30,594 nt of DNA, taken from a bacterium (GTDB taxonomy: Bacteria; Gemmatimonadota; Glassbacteria; GWA2-58-10). Position numbers and translations under genes: made by a program. Shown in pieces: positions 14,450 to 21,955 of this stretch. The notes below the pieces were generated by a model that was given only the letters and a program-made list of their open reading frames with translations, had not been told where the DNA came from and made no database searches. The first letter of the stretch is position 1, and the number at the start of each line of letters is the position of its first letter. Where the stretch lies: positions 1-30,594 of the forward strand of contig JAJFUG010000022.1 of NCBI GenBank assembly GCA_021372515.1, given 5' to 3'.

Positions 14450-16720
14450 GTGCAAGGATTGCGGAAAAAGATATCGCTGCTGCTGACTCTGGAGCTGCTG
14501 TGCGCCGCGCAGGCCTTTGCCGCCGGCTCGACCACGCTGGCCAACCTGATCGTGAGCGACCACCCGCGTCTGATGTTCGCCACCAAGAGCTGGCCCGCCG
14601 GGCCGGACATCGAGACTGTGGCCGCCCGGGTGGGACAGGCCCCCTGGGACAAGTGGTACGCCCGTCTCAGCCGTCAGGAGTTCCACACCGCGGCCCTGGA
14701 CTGCCTGATCCGCAGCGCCAACGGCGAGGAGGCCGGGCCGCAGGCCGATTCCGTGATCGCCCGCATGCTGGCCCTTCCCCCGCAGGATGACCTGTTCTAC
14801 AACGGCGAAAACCTCCAGCGCATGAGCCTGGCCTATGACTGGCTCTACAACTACGAGGGTTTCACTCCGGAGAAAAAGGAAGCCCTGCGCGCCAAGATGT
14901 TCGCCATGGCGGCCAAGCTGACCGACCGGGACAGCCTGACCGGGCAGGTGTTTTTCGGGCCGGAGATCATGCACAACTACTACTCCAACGGCGCCCTGGC
15001 TCTGGGGCTGACCGGCCTGGCCCTGTACGAGGGCTTCAGCGACACCTCGGCCACCCGGCTCATCCGTCTGGCCATGGACTGGTACTCGCGCTCGTTCGAG
15101 GCCATGGCCATGATGGAGGGCGGCTGGCACGAGGGCATGGCGTACAGCCTGAACCATTTCATCCAGGAGACCCCGATCTGGTTCGCCGCGCTGCAAAGCG
15201 CCACCGGGGCCGACCTGTTCGCCCGGATCAAGCGCAACCAGGGCGACTGGATGGAGCTCTGGATATATTTCTGCCTGGCCAGCCTGCGTCCCGACTGGAC
15301 TTACGTGCGCAGCGGCGACATGCCCGCCCCGCGCATGCTGCCCGACTACACCCTGCGCCAGGCGCTTGAGATTATCGTGGCGGCTTACCGCAACGGCCAC
15401 GGACGGTTCCTGATCGATGAGGCCGAGGCGCGTCTGGGCGAGCGCGCGATGAACTCGGGCGACCTCTGGATGCCGCTCCTTTTCTACGACCCCTCGATCC
15501 GGCCGGTGGACTACCGCGAGCTGAACCCGAGCCAGGCGATCAACCTCAAGCGTCTGGGCTATGTGACCCTGCGCAGCGGCTGGGGACCGGATGACACGTT
15601 CATCCATTTCGAGTGCGGCGACTTTTTCGGCAGCCACGACCACCTGGACCAAAACCAGTTCACTATCTACCGCCGCGGGGCTCTGGCCCTGGATGCGGGC
15701 TACTACGACGGGTACAGCCCGCACCACGTGAAATACGCCACCCGGGCCATCGCCCACAATACGGTCCTGGTCAAGGACCCACGGGAGAAAGTCCCCTCGC
15801 GCCGCTTCGAAAGCTGGTCCTCCGAGGGCGGCCAGCGCGCACTGGACTACTGGTTCCGAAACTCCAACCGCAATATCGGCGACTACTGGGCCCAGTACCG
15901 CAGCGGAGCCAACGCCGACATGGGCGACATAGTCGCCTGGCAGAGCTGCGGGGCCTTTGACTATGTGGCCGGGGACGCCACCCGGGCCTACAACAGCACC
16001 CTGGTCACCGACCCGGACTCGCGGCCCAAGATCAGCCGTTTCGTGCGTCGCCTGCTATTTGTCAAGCCCAGCACGGTCGCGGTCTGCGACAATGTCGATT
16101 CGACCGACCCGGAGTTCGGCAAGACCTGGCTGCTGCACACGGTGAACGAGCCGCAGTTTGGCGCGGATGGGACGATCACCGCCTGCGAGGGTCAGGGACA
16201 GTTGACTCTCTATCCTCTGTTCCCGGAGGATGTGAATCGCAGCAAAGTGGGGGGATCGGGGCATGAGTTCGAGGTGAACGGCGAGAACCTTCCCCTGAGC
16301 GGAGGGAATTATTTTGGGCCGCCGGCCCAGCCCGGGGCCTGGACCGTGGAGCTTTCGCCCGGCGGGGCGCGGCTGCAGGACCTGTTCGTGAACGTGATCG
16401 AGCTGTCCGACAGCGGCGTCGCGCCGGGGCACACTTTCCGCCGCGTGGGCAGTCCGGACCTGGCCGGGGCCGTGGCCGACACGCTTGCCCTGCTTTTCAC
16501 CCGCGACCGCGACCCGGACTCGGGCCCAACCCGCTCCCTGGTCCTGCCGGAGGGCCTTCCCGCCGGCTGCCGGGTCTATCTGGCCGGGGTGGACAAGCGC
16601 ACCGTGTTCCGCCTTCTGAGCGGCGGCCAGCCTGTGACCGCGCTCTATTCCGGCGAGGCCGGGGTGCTCACGTTCCGTCTGGAGGCCTCCGGCCCGGCCA
16701 GCCTCAAGCGGGTGCCTTAA
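14450..16720 (+). CDS. Secreted heparinase II/III-family protein 2
   Basis: A 756-residue paralogue of the protein at 11549, with long identical blocks (for example GWHEGMAYSLNH, GDWME, RPDWT, KISRF). It should be an exported lyase-type enzyme acting on a related glycan. The Sec signal occupies about 1-25, ending AFAA-G. The positions matching the candidate catalytic set of protein 1 are His175, Tyr232 and His396/His398 (SHDHLDQNQF). The first starter is GTG at 14450, with GGGGAG just upstream at a short distance; an in-frame TTG at 14459 is a less likely alternative. It follows the V4R gene by 18 bases and converges with the YtxJ gene after 18 bases. Retention of all key residues in both paralogues argues that both are active, perhaps on different linkages. 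Confidence 0.85.
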   Translation: MQGLRKKISLLLTLELLCAAQAFAAGSTTLANLIVSDHPRLMFATKSWPAGPDIETVAARVGQAPWDKWYARLSRQEFHTAALDCLIRSANGEEAGPQADSVIARMLALPPQDDLFYNGENLQRMSLAYDWLYNYEGFTPEKKEALRAKMFAMAAKLTDRDSLTGQVFFGPEIMHNYYSNGALALGLTGLALYEGFSDTSATRLIRLAMDWYSRSFEAMAMMEGGWHEGMAYSLNHFIQETPIWFAALQSATGADLFARIKRNQGDWMELWIYFCLASLRPDWTYVRSGDMPAPRMLPDYTLRQALEIIVAAYRNGHGRFLIDEAEARLGERAMNSGDLWMPLLFYDPSIRPVDYRELNPSQAINLKRLGYVTLRSGWGPDDTFIHFECGDFFGSHDHLDQNQFTIYRRGALALDAGYYDGYSPHHVKYATRAIAHNTVLVKDPREKVPSRRFESWSSEGGQRALDYWFRNSNRNIGDYWAQYRSGANADMGDIVAWQSCGAFDYVAGDATRAYNSTLVTDPDSRPKISRFVRRLLFVKPSTVAVCDNVDSTDPEFGKTWLLHTVNEPQFGADGTITACEGQGQLTLYPLFPEDVNRSKVGGSGHEFEVNGENLPLSGGNYFGPPAQPGAWTVELSPGGARLQDLFVNVIELSDSGVAPGHTFRRVGSPDLAGAVADTLALLFTRDRDPDSGPTRSLVLPEGLPAGCRVYLAGVDKRTVFRLLSGGQPVTALYSGEAGVLTFRLEASGPASLKRVP

Positions 16721-16738
16721 CGGTCCGCTCGTTGTATT

Positions 16739-17068
16739 CTACAGCCTGTCAGTCAGCAGTTTCTCTATCCTCTCCCTCTTGATCGAGTAGTGGCTGAGTT
16801 GGCCCAGCACTTTCCGGTTGTGCAACAGGAGGAGCTGCGGGGTCTCGTGCTCCACATCCAGCCGGTCGCTCAGCTCCACGGATAGATCTCGATTCTCCTG
16901 GACCGTGAGCATATAGACATCCGGGCGGCTGTTCACCGCAGCCCAGGTTTCGAGCTGGTGACGGGCCTCGGCGCTGATCGGACAGGTGCGGCTGTTCTTG
17001 AACACCAGGGTCGGGGCCGTGCGGCTGGCCTCCAGGACCTCGCTTACGCTGCTCAGGGGCTTTAGCAT
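16739..17068 (-). CDS. ytxJ: YtxJ/BrxC-like bacillithiol-system thioredoxin-fold protein
   Basis: A 109-residue cytosolic thioredoxin-fold protein resembling YtxJ (BrxC), thought to act as a monothiol bacilliredoxin that removes bacillithiol from oxidised proteins. The active-site stretch is RTCPISAEA, with one cysteine (Cys29) in a C-P-I-S motif. The pattern V-Q-E-N-R near 56-60, HETPQ (74-78) and LSHYSI near 92 match the family. The ATG at 17068 is preferred to one 16 codons upstream because AGGAGG lies at correct spacing before it. It is on the opposite strand to its sugar-related neighbours and divergent from the lipoprotein gene. It suggests that the host makes bacillithiol, but no bsh gene is in this window. 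Confidence 0.83.
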   Translation of the reverse strand: MLKPLSSVSEVLEASRTAPTLVFKNSRTCPISAEARHQLETWAAVNSRPDVYMLTVQENRDLSVELSDRLDVEHETPQLLLLHNRKVLGQLSHYSIKRERIEKLLTDRL

Positions 17069-17255
17069 CGAGTCATTCCTCCTTTTCTCGGGCCGAAGTA
17101 TATTCAAATCTATCATCCAGGCCGGGGCCGAATCAAGGTCACGGGGAGGCGCAGGACTCTTTTATTCCCGCCGCCCGGCTTGTGCAACTGCACCCGGCGT
17201 GTTAAATTGCGCCGGAAACGTGCTGAATCCAACCCTTTGCCCCCGGAGAAAGCCC

Positions 17256-19613
17256 GTGAGGAAACCCCTCGTCCTGGCCGTACTGCTTGCCGCGGCTGTG
17301 TGTCTGGTCGCCTGCCACAGCGAAAGCGAGCGCGGCGGCCTTGACCGGGAGGCCGCCCGCCATCTGGCCGCGTTCTTCGAGGTGCACCCGCGGCTGATCC
17401 TAAGCCAGGAGAAGCTGGACGCATTGCGTGCCTCCCTCGCCGACAGCCGCAGCGAACTCTGGCGGCGCTACCTGGAGGACCTCCCCGGCAAAGTGAGCGC
17501 CGCGGCCCACATGCCGGAGCAGCTCGACCGGGGCAACGGCGACCTGGCCGCGGACCTGGCGTTCGCCTGGCTGGTGACCGGCGAGGACTCGCTCTACCTT
17601 ATCGCTCGCGACTACCTGTTCGAGCTTTGCCGCAAGCCGGTCTGGGACCCGGAGTACGACCTCCTGCACGGCCATCTCCTGCTCGGGGCAGCCCTGGCCT
17701 ATGACTGGCTGTACCCCAAGCTGAGCCGGGACCAGCGTTTCCTGGTCGCCGACCGCCTGGGCGAGGAGGCCGAGGCCCAGTACCGTCAGATCACCCGGGA
17801 ACGGGCCTGGTACCGCAACCAGTACCTGCAGAACCACGCGCATGTCAACTACGGCGGACTGGCGTTCGCCGCTGGGGCGCTCTACGGCGAGGACCCGCGC
17901 GCCCTTGAATGGCTGGGGGCCTGCGACAGTTTCTTCGCCCGGGTGTTCGAGGTGTCAAACCCGGACGGGGGCTCGATCGAGGGCCTCAGCTACGGCAACT
18001 ACGCCGAGGAATACTGCCTGCGCTACGCCGAGCTGGCCCGTGATCTGCTGGGGCGCGATTACTACAAGTGTGAATGGCTGCGCAATTACCCCGATTTTGT
18101 CCTGCACAGCCTTCTTCCCGCGACCCGCGAGGACTGCTGGGCCATGACTTTCGGCGACAGCCCCCGGCACGGCAACAGCCACGGCCCCGAGCCCCAGCTC
18201 TACCTTCTGGCCGGTCGCACCGGCAACGGGGCGGCCCTCTGGCTCGCCGACCGTCTGATCGCCCAGCGCGACTCGGGCCTGGCCAGCGCCTCCTGGTGGG
18301 CCCTGGCCTGGCACACGGACTCGATCCGTCCCGCCTCTCCCGCGGAATTCCCCCTGCAGAAACATTTCACCGACCTGGACCAGCTGATGCTGCGCTCGGC
18401 CTGGGAGGACACTTCAGCCACGCTGATCGGGATCAAGTGCGGGCCGTTCATGGGACGGAGCCAGACCGGGGTGTCCACTTACGACCTGGGGGCGGCGCAC
18501 GGGCATCCGGATGCCGGTTCGTTCCAGATATTCTCACGCGGGCGGTTCCTGGCGGTCGACCCGGGCTACACCATGCTCAAGCGCACGGCCAACCACAACA
18601 CCCTGCTGATCCGGGGCAAGGGACAGCTGGGCGAGGACGAGCCCTGGTTCGCCACGGGCGAGGCCCTGGCGTTCGGGCAGTACCCGCGCCTGGTGGAGGT
18701 GCGCTCCACCGTCGACTATGACTACGCCCTGGCCGACCTCAGCCGCGCTTACCATCCCGGCCTGGGCCTGGAACGTTTCCGCCGGCATTTCCTCTACCTG
18801 CGGCCGGACATGCTCCTGGTGGCGGATGAGATCGAACTGGAAGCCAGCGGGCAGCTCTTCGACTGGGGTGCAGATTCGCTTCTGCTCACGGGCGATCTGA
18901 GTGTCAAGGACGGCAACGTGGTGGGGGAGCGGGGCACGGCGGGTTGTGTGTTCCCGGGCGGAGACGGGGTCTGGTCGGTGGGCCTGAGCTATGTCGACAA
19001 CGCCCCCGGCACGGGCGCCTACACGCTGCTGGTGGATTCGACCCCGCTTTTCGCCTGGAAAGACACGCTCAAGGTGACCGACACCCACTATCAGGTGATC
19101 CCCGAGGTGCGGCTCAAGAACGGCAGCCGGATCGAGGTGCGCGGCGCGCCGCTGGGCAAGGGGGCGAGGCTGCTCAAGCTCGCCGTCTGGGACCGTCACG
19201 CCCCGGCCGAGCGCTCGGTGGAATGGCTGCTGCATTTCGAGCCCGGCACCCAGCTCAGCCGCGAGTTCACCCGCATCCAGGCCCTGAACGGCCCGGTGGC
19301 GCTGGATGTCTACCCCCTGGCCCCCGAGCGCCGCAGCCACGACTGGAGCACGTTCAGCGTGGAGAAAGGCCTCCAGCTCAAGACCACCGAGCGCCTGGTG
19401 ATCCGTCCCGTGTTCACCGACAGCAGTGTGGTGCTGCTGAACCTTCTTCACGTGCGCTCCGCCGGCGCTCCGCCATTGGACCGTCTGACCGGCGGCGTGG
19501 TCCGCAGCCAGGCCTGGCTGCGCTGGTTCGAGCGGGGAGCGCCGGTCAACGTGGGCCTGGACCTTGCCACCGGTGTGGTGACTGTCCAGCGAACCACCGG
19601 AATTCAACCCTGA
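17256..19613 (+). CDS. Heparinase II/III-like lipoprotein
   Basis: A 785-residue protein anchored to a membrane by a lipid. It starts at GTG 17256 (GGAG eight bases upstream), and the signal ends with the lipobox LVAC (Cys20). The frame extends further upstream, but that stretch lies in the YtxJ gene and divergent region and is not credible as coding. HPRLILSQEKLDALR opens the family toroid domain. Candidate active positions are Asn193/His194 (QNHAH), Tyr246 (EGLSYGNY) and His415/His417 (AAHGHPDAGSF), with NHNTLLI further on. It is only distantly similar to the two heparinase-like proteins upstream. It precedes the kinase/nucleotidyltransferase gene by 28 bases, so the two are likely one operon. 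Anchoring would keep the enzyme at the cell surface or periplasm. Substrate unknown. Confidence 0.83.
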   Translation: MRKPLVLAVLLAAAVCLVACHSESERGGLDREAARHLAAFFEVHPRLILSQEKLDALRASLADSRSELWRRYLEDLPGKVSAAAHMPEQLDRGNGDLAADLAFAWLVTGEDSLYLIARDYLFELCRKPVWDPEYDLLHGHLLLGAALAYDWLYPKLSRDQRFLVADRLGEEAEAQYRQITRERAWYRNQYLQNHAHVNYGGLAFAAGALYGEDPRALEWLGACDSFFARVFEVSNPDGGSIEGLSYGNYAEEYCLRYAELARDLLGRDYYKCEWLRNYPDFVLHSLLPATREDCWAMTFGDSPRHGNSHGPEPQLYLLAGRTGNGAALWLADRLIAQRDSGLASASWWALAWHTDSIRPASPAEFPLQKHFTDLDQLMLRSAWEDTSATLIGIKCGPFMGRSQTGVSTYDLGAAHGHPDAGSFQIFSRGRFLAVDPGYTMLKRTANHNTLLIRGKGQLGEDEPWFATGEALAFGQYPRLVEVRSTVDYDYALADLSRAYHPGLGLERFRRHFLYLRPDMLLVADEIELEASGQLFDWGADSLLLTGDLSVKDGNVVGERGTAGCVFPGGDGVWSVGLSYVDNAPGTGAYTLLVDSTPLFAWKDTLKVTDTHYQVIPEVRLKNGSRIEVRGAPLGKGARLLKLAVWDRHAPAERSVEWLLHFEPGTQLSREFTRIQALNGPVALDVYPLAPERRSHDWSTFSVEKGLQLKTTERLVIRPVFTDSSVVLLNLLHVRSAGAPPLDRLTGGVVRSQAWLRWFERGAPVNVGLDLATGVVTVQRTTGIQP

Positions 19614-19641
19614 ACCGCCCAAGAGCAAGCCTGGAGAGATC

Positions 19642-21573
19642 ATGAAGCTCTTTGTCCCCGGCCGCATCTGCCTTTTCGGCGAGCACTCCGACTGGGCCGG
19701 CGGCTACCGCCGGGTCAATTCAGCCCTGGAGAAGGGTTATACGATCATCACCGGCACCAACCAGGGCATCCATGCCGAGGTGCGCCCGCATCCCGGCAAG
19801 CTGATCCTGCAGAGCACGCTGCCGGACGGCCGCCGGATTGGGCCGTACGAGATCCCGATGTCGCGCGACGCTCTGCTGGCAGAGGCCGAGAAGGGCGGGT
19901 TTTTCAGCTACGCCGCCGGGGTGGCGTTCCAGATCATGACTTTCTACCCGGTCAAGGGCCTGCAGATAGACAACTACCTCACCGATCTGCCGGTCAAGAA
20001 AGGCCTGAGCAGCAGCGCCGCGATTTGCGTGCTCACCGCCCGCGCGTTCAACAAGGTCTACGACCTCAAAATGACCGTGCGCGGCGAGATGGAGTTCGCC
20101 TACCTGGGCGAGATAATCACACCCAGCCGTTGCGGACGGATGGACCAGGGCTGCGCTTTCGGCAACCGTCCGGTGATGATGACCCACGACCGCGACCTGC
20201 TGAACGTCGAGGAGGTCTCCGTACCCGATGACCTGCACCTGGTGATCGTGGACCTCTGCGCCGAAAAAGACACCATGGAGATCCTGGCCGACCTCAACCG
20301 CAGCTTCCCGTTCGCAGAGAGCGACCTGGACCGTGGGGTGCAGTACTACCTGGGCGAGGTGAACAAGATGATCACCGGCGAGGCGCTGGAGCACCTTCGC
20401 TCGGGCGAGGCCCAGCCCCTGGGCCGCCTGATGACCCGCGCCCAGGAGCTGTTCGACCGCTACCTGATGCCGGCCTGCCCGCGCCAGCTCACCTCGCCGG
20501 TGCTTCACGAGGCCCTGGCTTTCCCGGAGATCAAGGAACTGGTCTGGGGCGGCAAGGGGGTCGGCTCGCAGGGGGATGGGACCGCGCAGTTCGTGGCCCG
20601 CGGAGTCGAGGAGCAGGACAGGGTCATCCGGCTGTTCGAGGAAAAGAAAGGCATGCGTGGGCTGAAGCTCGACATTCCGGCCTCCCGCCGCGTGCGCAAG
20701 GCGCTGATCCCGGCCGCCGGGTTCGGCACGCGCCTGTTCCCGGCCACCAAGGCCACGCGCAAGGAGCTGTTCCCGATAATCGGCACGGACGGTATCGCGC
20801 GGCCGGCGATCCTGATGCTGGTGGAGGAGGCGATGGAAAGCGGCATCCAGGAGGTCTGCATCGTGGTGCAGAAAGAGGATGTCGAGCTGTTCGCCTCGTT
20901 CTTCAACTCGCCGCTGGAGCTGGTGCACTACAACAAGCTTTCCCGCGCGGCCCGTGACTACCAGAACCGCCTGATGGAGATCGGCTCGCACACCACGATC
21001 ATCGCCCAGGAGCACCAGGAGGGTCTGGGGCATGCGGTCTACACCGCGCGGGAGTGGCTGGACGGCGAGCCGTTCCTGCTGATGCTGGGCGACCATATCT
21101 ACCGTTCGCGCAGCGAAACCCCCTGCTCGCGCCAACTGCTCGACATCTACGAGCTGTACCAGAAAAGCGTGGTGGGCTTGATGCGCACCCCGGAGGAGCT
21201 GATCGGACGGTTCGGCACAGCGGCCGGGCTGTGGGAGGACCAGGCCAGGGGGGTGCTCAATATCACCGAGTTCGCCGAGAAGCCCTCGGTGGACTACGCC
21301 CGCGAGTGCCTGCGTGTGGACGGGGTGGGGCTGGACCACTACCTGACCGTGTTCGGCCTGTACGTGATCGACCCGCGCATCATCGACAAACTCAAGGACC
21401 ATATCGGGGCGAACCTGCGGCGCTCCTCGGGCGAGTTCGAGCTGACCGCGGCCCTGGATGAGATCCGCTCCGAGCTGGGGTTTATGGGCTACATGATCGA
21501 CGGGGAGCGGTTCGATATCGGCCTGCCGCTGAGCTACCTGCAGTCGGTGCGGGACTATTACGGCCGGTTGTAG
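19642..21573 (+). CDS. Fused GHMP sugar kinase and GalU-like sugar-1-phosphate nucleotidyltransferase
   Basis: A 643-residue two-domain protein that would turn a free sugar into a nucleotide sugar in two steps: ATP phosphorylation at C1, then nucleotidyl transfer. Residues 1-345 form a galactokinase-like GHMP kinase, with GRICLFGEHSDW (7-18), the ATP loop KKGLSSSAA (119-127), the catalytic aspartate in RMDQG (Asp168) and GGKGVGSQGDG (303-313). Residues 350-643 resemble UTP-glucose-1-phosphate uridylyltransferases: PAAGFGTRLFPATKA (357-371), the LGDH metal site (482-485), EFAEKP (543-548) and FDIGLPLSYL (624-633). All expected motifs are intact. GGAG precedes the ATG. The order (kinase first) is the reverse of the Bacteroides Fkp enzyme. 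It follows the lipoprotein lyase gene by 28 bases. Candidate sugars include galactose, arabinose or a uronic acid. Confidence 0.9.
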   Translation: MKLFVPGRICLFGEHSDWAGGYRRVNSALEKGYTIITGTNQGIHAEVRPHPGKLILQSTLPDGRRIGPYEIPMSRDALLAEAEKGGFFSYAAGVAFQIMTFYPVKGLQIDNYLTDLPVKKGLSSSAAICVLTARAFNKVYDLKMTVRGEMEFAYLGEIITPSRCGRMDQGCAFGNRPVMMTHDRDLLNVEEVSVPDDLHLVIVDLCAEKDTMEILADLNRSFPFAESDLDRGVQYYLGEVNKMITGEALEHLRSGEAQPLGRLMTRAQELFDRYLMPACPRQLTSPVLHEALAFPEIKELVWGGKGVGSQGDGTAQFVARGVEEQDRVIRLFEEKKGMRGLKLDIPASRRVRKALIPAAGFGTRLFPATKATRKELFPIIGTDGIARPAILMLVEEAMESGIQEVCIVVQKEDVELFASFFNSPLELVHYNKLSRAARDYQNRLMEIGSHTTIIAQEHQEGLGHAVYTAREWLDGEPFLLMLGDHIYRSRSETPCSRQLLDIYELYQKSVVGLMRTPEELIGRFGTAAGLWEDQARGVLNITEFAEKPSVDYARECLRVDGVGLDHYLTVFGLYVIDPRIIDKLKDHIGANLRRSSGEFELTAALDEIRSELGFMGYMIDGERFDIGLPLSYLQSVRDYYGRL

Positions 21574-21668
21574 ACATTCCGCTTGCGGACCGCCGGAAAG
21601 ACTTGAATAAAAAGCAGGTTGCTGTTAGTTTATGCTTAGTATGCCCCCAAGGCGGCGCCGGAACACAG

Positions 21669-21755
21669 GGAGGGCTAGTCCTAACTGGTAAGGCAGCGCA
21701 CTTGAAATGCGCCGGGGTCACACCCATGGGGGTTCGAGTCCCTCGCCCTCCGCCA
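21669..21755 (+). tRNA. tRNA-Ser (anticodon UGA)
   Basis: An 87-base tRNA with acceptor stem GGAGGGC/GCCCTCC, discriminator G and encoded CCA (21753-21755). The anticodon stem GCGCA/TGCGC encloses the loop CTTGAAA, giving anticodon TGA for UCA codons. The long variable arm (GGGT-CACA-CCC) is typical of serine tRNAs. The T loop is TTCGAGT. Confidence 0.95.
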
Positions 21756-21764
21756 GATAGAAAT

Positions 21765-21800
21765 AAGCCGCAGAATTCGCAAGAACGGATTCTGCGGCTT
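21765..21800 (+). terminator. Terminator-like hairpin after tRNA-Ser
   Basis: A perfect 12-base-pair stem (21765-21776 with 21789-21800) with a 12-base loop is followed by TTTGCAATCTTG and then seven T. The immediate T tract is short, but position right behind the tRNA supports termination. Confidence 0.65.
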
Positions 21801-21955
21801 TGCAATCTTGTTTTTTTGTTATGTTTTATTTGAAAGATTTGTGTTATTATTTTGGCAGCGCATTTTGGAACGATGGGTTAAGTTGATACGGACAGAGCCG
21901 TGCAGAGTTTCGGTCCGGCGGATGGATTCAGCCTTAAGCAAGGATTGGCGAGTAG

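Noticed and set aside
14141-15757. A 538-codon minus-strand open frame
   Set aside because: Antisense to the V4R and second heparinase-like genes, which have clear families.
16986-17255. Upstream extension of the heparinase-like lipoprotein frame
   Set aside because: It overlaps the YtxJ gene and its ribosome site, and the lipoprotein signal begins exactly at the GTG at 17256.
19720-21402. A 560-codon minus-strand open frame
   Set aside because: Antisense to the kinase/nucleotidyltransferase fusion, whose motifs are unambiguous.
21482-21805. A minus-strand frame containing GGGRGTRTP
   Set aside because: This is the well-known false protein made by translating the antisense of a tRNA-Ser gene; the tRNA at 21669-21755 explains it.
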